From the NCBI RefSeq assembly GCF_014066305.1, contig NW_023501054.1:120001-184000 (forward strand): a stretch of 64,000 nucleotides of DNA. The letters run 5' to 3'. The notes beneath the pieces were generated by a model, which ran no database searches, was not told the DNA's origin, and saw nothing but the letters and a program-made list of their open reading frames with translations. The position numbers and the translations under genes were made by a program. This DNA is from Letharia columbiana. Lineage: Eukaryota > Ascomycota > Lecanoromycetes > Lecanorales > Parmeliaceae. Shown piece by piece: positions 1 to 11,188 of the stretch. Numbering within the stretch: the stretch's first letter is position 1; every line of letters begins with the position of its first letter.

Positions 1-1978
1 TATCTTTTTTCTTAAATATAATCTTTACTATATAATTTAAGTTCTTTTTTAAAAACTTATTATTACTCTAAATAGTAATAGATTTATTATATAATAAATA
101 GTTAGATATATAGTAATCTAAATTAAATATAATAGTTCTAAATCTAAAGAATATATAAGAGTTATACTATTCTAGTTATAATATTTCTAAAATAATATTA
201 AATTATCTTAGTAAGATAATTAAGTATTAAAGTTCTTCTATATAATCTTTTAAGGCGAGTTTTATTAAGACTATATATATAATATTAGAAATAAAAATCG
301 ATTTATTATCGACTAGTTATAATTTATAGAATTATATTAATACTACTTTAAATAACTTATTTATTTTAATAAAAGATATATTTATAAAGCTTAATATTAA
401 AGCTTCGATATTCGAGAGATAATTAATCTTAATCTATTTTATTAATATAATAATTTTTTTACGAAAGTTTAATTAACGTTTATTTTATAAAGAGACTTTA
501 ATAGTAATAGTATACGCGGATAGAGAGACGGAAGCGAGTATTCTTTCTATTTCTAACTCTTTAATTTTTATACATAAGGCTTTTAGATCTCTAGCGGCGA
601 CTTAATTAGAAATATTTAATTTTTCGATTCTTATAGTAGTTCGACGGGGATATTCTTCTTAATATTGACGGCTTTTAGAATTATATTAATTTATTCTTTT
701 ATTAATAGATTTATATTCTTATATAGAGTACTATTATTATTAAAACGATATTTAATCTTTAGATACTTAAAATATCTATCTTTTTTTCGAATTCTATTTA
801 TTAATGATTTAAGATACTTATATCCTTATATATTAAAATTTTCGATGATAATATTATTATTTTTTTTAGTGGAGGAAGTATTACGTTAATTATTCGAGGG
901 AGTAAAGTTCTTATTAGTTTTATTAATCTCTTTCTTACTCTTTAGATTTAATATATTATTAATAGCCCGAAGATCTATATCTAGTACTCGTAGAAAAATA
1001 ATTAATTCTCGAAAAGTGCTAAAAGATTATCTTAAAATCCGATATCTTAGGCGTATAGAGATTAGTCGTTTTAGATTAAATATCTTATAGATATTAGTAA
1101 ATCTTAAGGGAGTGATAGCTATAGAGAATCGTGTGTAGAAGTTCTTAAATAATTTCTTCTTATCTATTACTCTTATATTAAATTTAGAATTAAATATTTT
1201 AATATTCGATTTAATAATCTTATTATACGTTTTAAATATATTATCTAGTTCGTCGATTATTTCTTAAGTAGTTTAATATAAATCTAAGATATCTTTATCT
1301 ACTCTCGTTTTAATAACGTTATAAGTAGTAGATTTATAATAATTCTATATATAATTAATTTTCTTAAGTTTAGTGAAGAAGATTATAGCGCTTTATCTAA
1401 ATTTCGCTTTAAGATATTAACGCTAGCTATCCTATTTAATTCGATTATTAGTACTATAGAAATCCGAGATATCGAAATATCATTTATTTAATTCTATATT
1501 CTCTACGTAATTCGTAATAGAAGTATAGCGTAAGTTTCGATAAATGCTATTAATGAAAATATTCGACTAATAAGATATAGATATAACCTCTATATCTTCT
1601 TTATCGAAGTTTTTTAAATTAGTTAATATATAAGATTATTACTTTTTTAGCTATTACTCTTTACGCTTTAAGTCTTACTTAAGTTTTTTATTTTCTTTAA
1701 TAAATTTTATAGTATTAATGCGATATTTATTATATAAGTCTTAGAGTTTATTATTAGTTTCTCGCTTATAAAATAATTAATTATTATTATTATTTAGCTA
1801 GATAGTAATTACTAATATCTCTATCTTAGTATAAACGATATTCTAGTTAAATTATTTATTTTATTATTAAAGTATTTTAATATTATAATTAGTAGTTTGA
1901 AAGCTCTCTATTAAAGTCTTTAATCTATTATATTAAGTATTAGAAGTATCAATAGCGCTTTCTATAAAATTTTTTAAA
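1..1978. repeat. RIP-degraded AT-rich DNA, unclassified
   Basis: Very AT-rich sequence with pervasive TA dinucleotides, many stops in every frame and no coding stretch I can recognise. The composition matches that of the identifiable mutated retrotransposons further right, so it is most likely an old RIP-mutated repeat. I could not assign it to an element class and saw no terminal repeats. The longest open frame (665-889) is short and Ile/Leu/Phe/Tyr-rich, as expected from composition alone. Confidence 0.6.
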
Positions 1979-2623
1979 TTAAAAAAAAAAAAAAAAATAT
2001 TATAAAACCCTTTTTTTATAAATTTTTATAATTTTAATTTATTATAATTTAAAATTATTTTTTTATAATTTTTTTTAAAAAAAAAAAATCTTTTTTTTTT
2101 TTTTAAAAAAAAATAAAAAAAAAAAAAAATTTTTTTTTTTAATTTTTTTATTTTTTATTTATAATAATTTTTTTAATTTTTTAAAAAAAATTAAAAATTT
2201 TTATTTTTTAAATTATAAAAAAATAAATAATTTAAAAATAATAAAAAAAAAAAAAAAAAAAAAAATTAAAAAAAAAAATTTTTTTTTTTTTTTTTAAAAA
2301 AATTTTTTTTTTTAATTTTTTTTTTTTTTATAAAAAAAAAAAATTTTTATATAAAAAAAAAAAATTTTTTATAAATTTTTAAAAAAAAAAAAAATTAAAT
2401 ATTATATATAAAAATTTTTTATTTTATAAAATATTTTTTTTATTAATTTAAAAATAAAAAAAAAAAAAAAAAAAAAAATTTATAAAAAAAAAAAAAAATA
2501 AAATATAAAAAAAAAAAAAAAAATAAAAAAAAAAAAAAAATATAAAAAAAAAAAAAAAAAAATAAAAAAAAAAAATTAAAAAAATAAATATTTTTTATAA
2601 AAAGAAAAAAAAAAAAGAAAAAA

Positions 2624-2664
<41 letters not shown>

Positions 2665-2690
2665 ATAAAAAAAATAAAAAAAAAAAAAAA
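1979..2690. repeat. A/T homopolymer block at the island edge
   Basis: About 700 bp composed almost entirely of A runs and T runs of 5-30 bases alternating with short AT mixtures. Only a handful of G or C bases are present (for example CCC near 2008 and scattered G or C after 2600). It ends abruptly at about 2691, where ordinary-composition DNA begins. The open frame it creates on the minus strand (2443-2766) is a poly-Phe artefact and is not called. It could be an extreme RIP end state, a genuine low-complexity tract or an assembly/consensus artefact. Confidence 0.8.
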
Positions 2691-4596
2691 AGGTTTCTCT
2701 ATACCACGCTAGAATGTTGCATCTCGGATCCAACCGTATGAATGCAAGAAGTGTCAAGTTGTGCATTGGTCTCGCAGCCTATTAGATCTCGTCGATTTTG
2801 TTCAGCAGGCCTCTATAGGTTGGGACCCGCTATCCCATGTGATCAATATGATTCAGTACGTTATTGACTCTTCATCCTCTGGCATAACGGTAGCCATGGC
2901 ACATGTGGCATATAAAGAAAAGCTGGTTTTGACATTTTTTATCTCCGTAGATGCGAGGTCTGTCAACGCGAGGTTTGATATTCGTTGAGAAACTTAGTCT
3001 TAACGTTTCGATTCGCGACGCTCCTTCACAGTTCGGAAGCAGCAGAGACATAATGAATGCAGCGAAATGCAAAGATTGAGAGGGGGTCGTGTGCAAGTAT
3101 TTTTGAGGCGGCAGGCGCGCTGCAGAGAGAATGCAATTGGTCGAATCCCATCTCGGGCTCTCAGTTCGGATTGAGCCCTGCTTTGTTCCCGAACTAGCGT
3201 GAATGGTTGGCGGAAATGAAACAAATGTTCGACATTGATCTCGTTGGGGACTCCAAGTTTGATGCTGCGATAACGATGAAATGCAGCTCTGGGGGCGCTA
3301 GACAATGCAGAGGACCAGAGGAAAGAAAGAATCCGCATTATCTCTTGCAAAGTGGATTTGCCGGCTTTCGGCTATGGTCTACTAGGCAGTATTCGTTCAG
3401 ATTGGTGGGTTTCGGGCCCATGACCTCCTCCATGTTCGGAAGTTGATTTCTAGAAGTGTACAACATGGAGCAGGACGTTCGTGCGCTATGACGCAGTCTG
3501 CTTTCAAGAAGGCGCATGATGCGAGAGTGTGGAGTGGCTTTTACTCTCCACCTATCAAATTAGGTCCTTCTGCGCTTGGACCATCAACGTGTTGCACATG
3601 ATTCATGCGGTAATCTGGACGCAGGCGCTGTATACTGCATAACATTATATACTCATTGCACGATCACCGAAGAGGGGAGCTTTCGATGCAAAATTAGCTT
3701 TCGCATGATTCGACTGCACTCGCCTCAAGCACCATTATTCTGTTAAGTAGCAAAACGCCGATGAGCAGGAGGCAGCAGTCTGATGACGCTGCATAATAGA
3801 AAGGCGTCAATAATTCGCCGAATCCACACGCCCGCTACGCGATACTTTTGACATCCTCTGAATATGGCCCGCGTTGAAGCAGTATAATTACCAACACAGC
3901 ATCGAGATAAATCTCTGGCAGTTATTACCGGGATCAGATTCGATGCACCCCGCAATTCATTTCCGAACCGTTAGGGAAACGTTTATTTAATTTTCCGACA
4001 CCGTGACACTGGAGCGCGTATGTGATATACGCGCGATTTATTGCCGAGATCCACTCATGGCGCGTCTTTGTGTTGTAAGTTTGGCTCTACACCCGAAAGC
4101 ATTAGTCTTCACGACATATTTTCCGAGTGATTGGTCCCTGTTTCGGGTCTATCTAGATGAAATCCGCCGAAGTTCGCCTCAGTCCGCCTCAGGAACCAAC
4201 CAGAAACCTGGTATTTTCACACGGACCTTTGTGCGCCCATATGCTTGGAAATTGTCTGATCGAAATACATGGAATCGTATCTTTTAATCACAAACTATTT
4301 GCTTACTCGCACGGGGTTGCGATGTCGGATTGGCTGTCTTGATTTCATCCACGTAATCTCACTTTGGAGAAGCGTCCTAATGGCCGGAAGCCGGAAAGTT
4401 GTTCTTGCAGCAGGTCGAGCTCATCGAATCGAATACAAAGCTACCAGTAGTCCCCCGAAGATGGGGTTCGAAGTGGATCTCATCTTGTCCTCCGTTTTCT
4501 CAGGCTAGAGCATTTCGCCGCCAGTCGCCATCTGAGCCATTTTGCTGCAACTGCTCTTGGCTTGCAATTGCTATCATATATCAACCCTCTTTCATT
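2691..4596. other. Gene-poor left edge of island 1
   Basis: Ordinary base composition but no gene I can support. Several short open frames occur. The one reading from about 2740 to 2988 (+) has a Cys-x-x-Cys just before a hydrophobic stretch and might be the tail of a truncated gene cut by the AT block. I see no recognisable domain and no convincing splice pattern. The last few hundred bases presumably hold the promoter of the rhodopsin-domain gene at 4597. Confidence 0.5.
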
Positions 4597-6120
4597 ATGT
4601 CAAGCTCAGGTCCACCGCCTCCAGGAGGCGACTACAACAGGGCTGGCGAGGTTCATGCCTTCACCTGGACTCTGGAGATCCTCTCTCTCATGTTCGTGCT
4701 CGGAAGGATGTACTCACGTATAAAGCTTACGCGGAATGTCTGGTGGGACGATTGGTGTATCTGTTTTGCTCTTGTAAGAACCTCCTATTAGTAAGTATCC
4801 ACCAGCTAGAAGAGCTGATTAGGCCAGGTCCTTGACTTCGTGGTCGCCATTATGTGGAGTGTCTATGCAGCTCGTGGCTATGCGAGGCATCTCTACTACT
4901 TGACTCCTCCTCAGATATCGAACGCTCTGGAATTGAATACAATGTCGCGGTCTCTGTGCATGTTCAGTATTGCCGTTGGCAAAATCTCTGTGGCTTTTTT
5001 GATTGAAAGAATTGCAGGCCCCAACGACTGGAGAAAGTGGCTGCTGAGAGGCATCTCCATCAGTGTCTTCATCTCAGCTGTCATCACGTTCACATTGTTC
5101 TACGTCCAATGTCAACCCGCAAGGGCGCTTTGGGACAAGGGCATGATCAAGGAAGGCACCGGAAGTTGCTGGAACCCCATTCCTGTCAACACTTGGGATC
5201 TGGTCATTGCTAGTAAGCTCTTTGCTCTTGTTTGTCAACATTTGAGCGTTGCTGATCCTGGACCATCTCAGGTTACTGGGCATTCTTGGATTTTGCCCTT
5301 GCTTTCATCCCAGTCGACATTGTATGGAAGCTGCATTTGAGCACACAGAAGAAGTTGCTGTTGACCCTCCTTTTGGGTATGGGAGTCTTGTAAGTCATGC
5401 ACCTTCCTATATGTGGATGACATCAGCTACTGATGCTTTTGAAAGTGCCGGAGTATGCGCGGCTGTCAAGACCTCGAAAGTTCCCATAACGGTCAAGGCT
5501 AAGACTGATATCACTTGTAAGTATCCATCAGTAGTGCTGGTGACCCGTCGAGATGGCTGATAGTCTTCCAGGGCAGACCATTGAGCTGCTTATGTGGAAC
5601 GGGTGAGCAAATACCGTGCGGAACATCAGCAGGTCCTGGTGTTCTTGTAAATGTGCAAGCTGACAGCTTCGTTCCCAGAATCGAAATGAACGTCATCATC
5701 ATAGCAGCCTGCATTCCAACTCTGCGACCCATTTTCTTGATCCTCTTGAAGCGTCCTGGGGCCGACAATTTCCGCGCATCCGTCCGCGAGCGCGGCCGTT
5801 CCTCGTATTACTACAGGACTTCCGACTCTGAAGAATCCAAGAAGACGACCACAGGATCCAGTGCTCCCAGTAAGGCTTTCGACAAAAGAGCTTCGCGAGC
5901 AATCACCGGGAGTACCGAAGCTATCAATAAAAAGAGCTCAAATGATGGTGGTGTGGTGCTCCAATTGGAGAGTACAGAAGTTGGCGGCCGAGACGAAGAG
6001 ATTGAGGAGGGAGACTGGGGACATGCCCACGGGTTTGGTATCCCCATGACTGGCATTGGAAGCGATCAGGATGCAGCGGAGATGGACTCAGGGCGCTTAA
6101 GAGAAGACAGCTCGGTCTAG
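4597..6120 (+). CDS. Rhodopsin-domain seven-transmembrane protein (PTH11/SAT4-like)
   Basis: Predicted integral membrane protein of 407 residues. Exons read as 4597-4773, 4828-5212, 5272-5389, 5446-5516, 5572-5602 and 5679-6120; all five introns are 54-76 bp with GT-AG ends and the frame is kept through every junction. Seven hydrophobic segments lie at about residues 24-41, 57-77, 103-121, 134-154, 187-205, 213-235 and 258-283. Family hallmarks are WWDDW (49-53) after the first helix, a Cys-containing extracellular loop (154-173), GVCAAVKT after helix 6, and an IE-N-V then AACIPTLRP stretch in the last helix. A 120-residue Ser-rich, acidic cytosolic tail follows. Family members are membrane receptors or sensors related to Pth11, and some sit beside toxin-gene clusters; the ligand is unknown. 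The Met at 4597 is chosen because it opens the usual short extracellular N-terminus. The open frame extends upstream but without family features. Confidence 0.85.
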
Positions 6121-6768
6121 GTACGCCGGTCGTCTTGCCGCTGTCGAGGAGCAAATTTGCGCAGGGGGTCCAAGACCGCCTTTTAATTCGATGACGACCA
6201 TTGCGAATCATGAATAGAAGCTGTAAAGTAATGTCTATGAGAAATTAGTCCTGTGTGACCATCGCTTTTCACGACAAGAGATTCCTTAACCGGGCTGAGA
6301 CTTTGCAGCTCAGCTGTATCTTTTTCTAGGTCGCCTTTGTCCAGTTTGTTCTCCGAGCGAAGCCGAGGCATGATAGCAGGTGCTGGCGCACAAGAATGAG
6401 AGGAAATCAGAAGAAAGCGCAGCAGGCGCCAAGCTGGGTAGATAAACAATACCGCTTCCAAGCCCACCACAGAGCTTTTCTACCAAAACCGATGCCTGTC
6501 TGTCTGACTTCGCACGGTTGATCTATAGCAAGCTTTCTTGCAAGCTCCATTTGCTATTGGAAGGTTTTCCCGTGGACTAAGGCTGGCTTGCATTAGTCTC
6601 AGCGGGGACGGGAGTCCTGGTTCGTTTCGACACAAGGTTGTTGACACTTGTAACACCAGAGTAAAAGAATTTTTACACTTGTGTTCATCCAGAGGTCAAA
6701 TACTCTACTTTGCGGACCTCCAAGAAGTGTATATAGACATTTCCAACTACATGAGCCAATCTCAGCAA

Positions 6769-6884
6769 CACGTGCCGGTATCTGACATGGATTCAGTCTT
6801 TCAATTCTGTTCAACCCCTCCATGTGGCGTGCATCCTGCCGCCCACACTACTCAACATGATTCGCCAATTCATTCCTCCACGTG
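6769..6884 (+). promoter_or_regulatory. Pair of CACGTG sites upstream of the phosphatase
   Basis: Perfect palindromic CACGTG hexamers occur at 6769-6774 and 6879-6884, 398 and 288 bases before the phosphatase start codon. CACGTG is the core recognised by Pho4 in yeast and NUC-1 in Neurospora, the bHLH activators of phosphate-starvation genes. Two copies in front of a secreted phosphatase fit phosphate control, but other bHLH factors use the same core, so this is inference. Confidence 0.45.
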
Positions 6885-7068
6885 TAATACCTTCCTTTTC
6901 TGGCCCCGAGGTAAAGGCTTTAGATTTACTTAGCCAATCAAATTTTGCCTTCATCACTTTTCCATTTGCGCGTTGCGCACACAATCCTCCAACACTATCA
7001 TCTAAACGGAAACCGTTGACGACGTCGCCTTTTAGCTCAATCTGCTATTGATCTGCCGACTCCCTTTG

Positions 7069-7074
7069 TATAAG
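7069..7074 (+). promoter_or_regulatory. TATA-like element
   Basis: TATAAG lies 98 bases upstream of the phosphatase start at 7167, followed by pyrimidine-rich DNA. The spacing is plausible for a fungal core promoter. Confidence 0.35.
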
Positions 7075-7166
7075 ATCACCTGGATCTCCCAGGGGGCTGA
7101 TGGGGCTGTTCTTTGTTCACCTTTCTATCTCTGCCAGCCTCACTCAGCTAGACACACCTAGACTTC

Positions 7167-8940
7167 ATGATGCGACTCATTAGTGTCACAGCCTTGTTCC
7201 TGGCTACTGCCGAGGCCCAACATTCGCCACGACAGACAGCAAACTCGACAAAGCTTCTCACAGACCTGGACACTATCTCTAAGTATTGGGGTGAGATCTC
7301 ACCCTATTCCGACAATGCCGATAATTACTTCGGTGTCCAGGATGTTGGAATTCCCTCAGGCTGCCAACTTGAACAGGCACACTCGCTACAGAGACATGCA
7401 AATCGTTTTCCTACGGGTGGAGACGACGATGGTGGTAATGATGAGCGTTTCGCTCAAAAACTGACCAACTTCACCTCCACCCACACCGGCATGTTATTCA
7501 CCGGGCCTCTGGAATTCCTGAATACCTACCACTACGAGATGCTAGAAAGCTTTTTGACCGGTCTCGGGGCATCGACTGAATTCCAAGCTGGAGTCACCTT
7601 CTGGAACCGATACGGCAGGACGCTGTATAATGCCTCCGTCGGTCAAGTGGCATACAATGCCAGCTTCCCCAATGGAACTGTTCGACCGAAGCCTGTGTTA
7701 CGAACCACATCTCAGTCTCGTATTTACGACAGCGAAATTAATTGGTCGCTCGGGTTTTTCGGACCCAGCTTCGAGACCATGCCAAATCCGAATCTCACCA
7801 ATGCTTCTACTTCTTTCACTGTCGTTATTATTCCAGAAGGCGGTACTGAGAATAATACCTTAGCATCCTACGACAGCTGTTTCAATGATAACGACGACGT
7901 GATTGGCTATCTAGGCGATGATGACCTCTTTACATACATCCCCAAGTATCTCAAGAACGCCACGGCCCGAATGCAACAGTATGCTCCTTCCGGGTTTATC
8001 TTCAACACCAACGATACATATGCCATGCAAAGCATCTGTGCATACGAGATGGGCTACCTTAGTCAGTCTGATTTTTGCTTTCTCTTTACCCTGGAGGAGT
8101 GGGAGAGCTTCGAGAATACCCTGGATATGCAATACTACTACGATTACTCTTTCGGTAATCCGACAGGTCGTGCCCAAGGCATCGGTTATCTACAAGAACT
8201 CATCGCCCGCCTTGACCATCAATTCATTACATCGTCCAATTCATCCGTCAACTCTACCTACGATAACAATGAAGCCGATTTTCCGCTAGGACAGGCCTTC
8301 TACGCAGACTTCAGTCACGACGACATAATTATCTCAGTTCTGACCGCTTTGTCTCTCGACTACTTCCGAGTACGTGCACCTTTCAGAGCAATATGTTCTA
8401 CGCTCACTACCATGTTTGAGTCCCAAGCCATGTCTTAGAAGCAAGTTACTCATCACGCTCCCCAAATGTGTTTTAGAAATCTACTCTTGTCCCTCACAAT
8501 AACGATACTAAATCTGAACTTTGCAGGTGCCTCCAAGCTTGACTGAGGTTCCTCCCAACCCCAATAGGCCTTTTATTCTCTCGCATCTTACACCGTTTGG
8601 TGGTAGATTGATCACTGAAGTCATCGGATGCGCATCTGGTGATCCCGCCCCAGTCGCTAATCATAGGACTCAATACTATCCAAACCAGTACGGTTACAAT
8701 CCTGCGAATGCTACACACAAATTTATCCGAATGCGCCTCAACAATGGGATTCTACCATTAGACACAATTCGCGGTGGGGCTTGTAAGGGCAGGTCGGATG
8801 GGATGTGCGCGATAAACAGCTTCCTGCAAAGCCAAGCAGATGCGTACACCTTATCGAACTATGACTTTGCCTGTTTTGGTAACTACACCATTGCGGATCC
8901 TACAAGTGGGAAGGATTACGATGGGACAATCTCTGCCTAA
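7167..8940 (+). CDS. Secreted histidine acid phosphatase / phytase-like enzyme
   Basis: Two exons, 7167-8369 and 8527-8940, separated by a 157 bp phase-0 intron, give 538 residues. The N-terminus (about residues 1-18) is a signal peptide ending in an AEA-Q cleavage-like site. The histidine-phosphatase signature RHANRFP is at 76-82, with H77 as the expected phospho-accepting nucleophile. The distal SHDD is at 383-386, with H384-D385 as the expected proton donor pair. Family members hydrolyse phosphomonoesters such as phytate outside the cell. Many N-x-S/T sequons and spaced cysteines support secretion. The second exon carries the LTPFG-RLITE stretch typical of the C-terminal half. A Met immediately after the first (7170) is an equally possible start. 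The family consensus RHGxRxP has Gly where this protein has Ala78; Ala is an accepted variant in some fungal members. Whether it prefers phytate cannot be told. Confidence 0.9.
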
Positions 8941-10405
8941 CAAATAGGTAGTTGAACATCTGGACGTGGGAGCCCCAGCCTCTTGGCCTGTGAGGGCAGA
9001 TACAGATAGATAGACTACTGTGTAGAGCTACCTGGACGCCAGAGCGATGGGCAAGCTTGCAATAGAGTGTCTAGGCGATACACTTGTTAGGTGGCGTGGC
9101 TTTTTCAGAGGAAGAGGTCGACCAGGCTAGTAGGTACAGCACAAGGTGAAAAAGGTACTGTCTTTGGGTTTGTCGCTAGATCAGGGCAATTCACGGGCAA
9201 TAGCGATCAAGAGCGCATGGTCATGGAATTCAGTTGTGCTGAAGTCTTTCTGGATATTTGAGGTAGACTTATGTTGTAATTCCTGCGAAGAACTCTTTTC
9301 ATACCGTTCGACTGTTTCATTCCATATATTCGAATATATGCTCAAGAAACCAGCTTTTAGCCAGTGGAGTTATGCGCTTATCACTGAAGCTGCGGACCGT
9401 GAGTACAAGGAAGCATACTAACCTGTGGCCATCCAAAACAATCAGCCATGCAATCCTGAACATCACTCAGACTAAGTATGAACTTTACAACACAAACAAT
9501 TGCCACCTGAAAGCTTTTCCGTTTCGAAGATGTCATCATCAGAACCTGCAGCAACCTGCTCAAGAAATTTGTAGCCTCAAAAAAAACAAATCGTTCCCCG
9601 CGATGGACTCCCTGTCCATGGAGCGGCGTGTCAGTGTTCGCCAGCTCTTCTTTCAAGCCTTGCTTCCATGCCAGGCTCGTCCTTTCAAAACCAGATTTCA
9701 TTGCGCCCACGAAGCTTTGAGACTCTCTTCCATTGGTAGATGCCATCTTGTGCGCCCATCCTCAATGGAAGGTCACATAAACGATCCGCACGACAGAGAC
9801 ATGAATGAACGTAAAGTCTCCGCTCTGGGCGAGGTCAACCAGACTTGAGTAGATATCAGCTACTGTACTTGAGCGGATGTTGGCGGTCATGGCCTTACGT
9901 TGACGGACGTACTTATGGGTGACCCTGTGGTTGGCTACTTGTCAGGCGCGGTTGCAGTAGAGAGCACTGTTTTAACGACCTTAGAGCTTGAGAGGATCGC
10001 AAGAGCTGCGGTCTGGCGTGGTGTGATAACCGCAATGGCGAGACGGAGCAAGGGTGGTTGGTCTTGCTGAAACGACCTGCAGGTTGCAGAGAATTCAGGA
10101 GAGCATTATGTTGTGATAGGATGGTCGCGCAACTCGTATTGTAGTAGGCCAGAGATTCCGAGAGACTGATAATATACAACGACACCAGGAGAAATCAACT
10201 TCAATTCCATTTCAACGCCATACTACGCCCCGAATGTTCGATTCAGCCTCTTTCTTCTCGAACTGGTCTCTCTCATAGACGAAGCTCGTCCATTGTTCTT
10301 TTGAATTTCTAGGGCAAGCGTGAAATGACCGGAGACAGAGCGGCAGAAGTTTCAGATACTTTAGCTTTCTAGACAAGGCCATCAGTGTGATTTACTTCTC
10401 AGAGA
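8941..10405. other. Intergenic, no gene supported
   Basis: Several open frames of 70-160 codons on both strands (for example 9372-9848 + and 9913-10185 -) overlap one another and show no domain, signal peptide or splice logic. It holds the 3' ends of the flanking convergent genes. Confidence 0.5.
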
Positions 10406-11188
10406 TCACCTTTCATGGTTCTCATCCTCGGCTTTGTACCTAAACGTCAAACTAACCCGCTTCCACCCCACCCCTCTCCCCTCCGCACTCCTCACAATCT
10501 CATGCTGCCACTTCCACCGGCTCTCACCTCTCATTACTAACAAGCTTTTTCCCGGCATATTCACATCAACCTTTCTGCCTGTCTTCTTCGCCTTACCAGC
10601 CTTTCCACTACGCACAGAACCATCAAAAGGCTCCGTCAACTCATGAAATCGAATTGGACAAGCCGACAATAAGCTAAGCCCGACAACCGGCTCTCCGAAT
10701 TGAAAATTCTCAGTGTGCGCAGAGATGCCTAGGCTATCGGTGTATTCGTTGACGATGCAATACTGCGGCCTTTGGTAGTTGTGGAAGACATGCGCGTCTA
10801 CCATACGCTGGATGAGCCACTCCAGCTCTCGGGGTATGGGCGGCGCTTGCAGTGTCTTAGGCTTTGCTTTAGTCGAGGTATCAGATTTGGGTGGCATAAG
10901 GCAGTATGTGCCTCCGGAATGCATTGTACGGCGGCTGAGATCCGTTCGCCAAATGCATTTTGCGGAATCTTTGAGGAAGTCTAGTATGCTTCGCTCTTCG
11001 GCAGGCGTTATGAAGTTGATCAGGAGAGTCAAGCCTGGTACCGGCGTCTCTTTAAGGGTGAAGGCTTGCTTTGGATTTTCTTCCAGTCGGGGCTGAGGAG
11101 GCATCAAGACTAGCTCTGGACTCGGGCGTTTGCTAATGGGCTTGAAGAAGTCGTTAATGACTTTACGTTTTTTGCTCGGCTGTTCCAT
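10406..11188 (-). CDS. AlkB-like Fe(II)/2-oxoglutarate dioxygenase
   Basis: Intronless 260-residue protein. From about residue 45 it matches the AlkB fold: NEY (147-149, 2-oxoglutarate-binding Asn/Tyr type), metal ligands H158 and H229, and the C-terminal R244 to R250 pair in WKRVSLTFR that binds 2-oxoglutarate. Family members oxidatively remove alkyl groups from DNA or RNA bases, or act on protein or lipid substrates. The N-terminus has a KKRK basic cluster, a likely nuclear signal, followed by VINDFF. That resembles the hydrophobic-x-x-FF end of a PCNA-interacting box but lacks the leading Gln. Together these suggest a nuclear DNA-repair role. The carboxylate ligand of the usual HxD motif is Glu160 here (HTE). 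A basic insert (about 194-207) lies before the distal His. Confidence 0.88.
   Translation of the reverse strand: MEQPSKKRKVINDFFKPISKRPSPELVLMPPQPRLEENPKQAFTLKETPVPGLTLLINFITPAEERSILDFLKDSAKCIWRTDLSRRTMHSGGTYCLMPPKSDTSTKAKPKTLQAPPIPRELEWLIQRMVDAHVFHNYQRPQYCIVNEYTDSLGISAHTENFQFGEPVVGLSLLSACPIRFHELTEPFDGSVRSGKAGKAKKTGRKVDVNMPGKSLLVMRGESRWKWQHEIVRSAEGRGVGWKRVSLTFRYKAEDENHER

Larger units (their letters stand above)
6121..7166. other. Intergenic region with the phosphatase promoter
   Basis: No gene supported. An open frame at 6538-6933 (+) has no recognisable features and lies in what should be the upstream region of the phosphatase. Two CACGTG sites and a TATA-like sequence, listed separately, are found here. 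Confidence 0.5.

Noticed and set aside
2443..2766. 107-codon minus-strand open frame rich in Phe, Tyr, Ile and Asn
   Set aside because: It is a direct product of the poly-A block; no protein-like composition or start context.
6183..6470. 95-codon minus-strand frame behind the rhodopsin-domain gene
   Set aside because: Overlaps the 3' untranslated region, has no domain and no plausible promoter context.
9372..9848. 158-codon plus-strand frame with an overlapping 121-codon minus-strand frame
   Set aside because: Mutual shadows without family features; neither is clearly coding.
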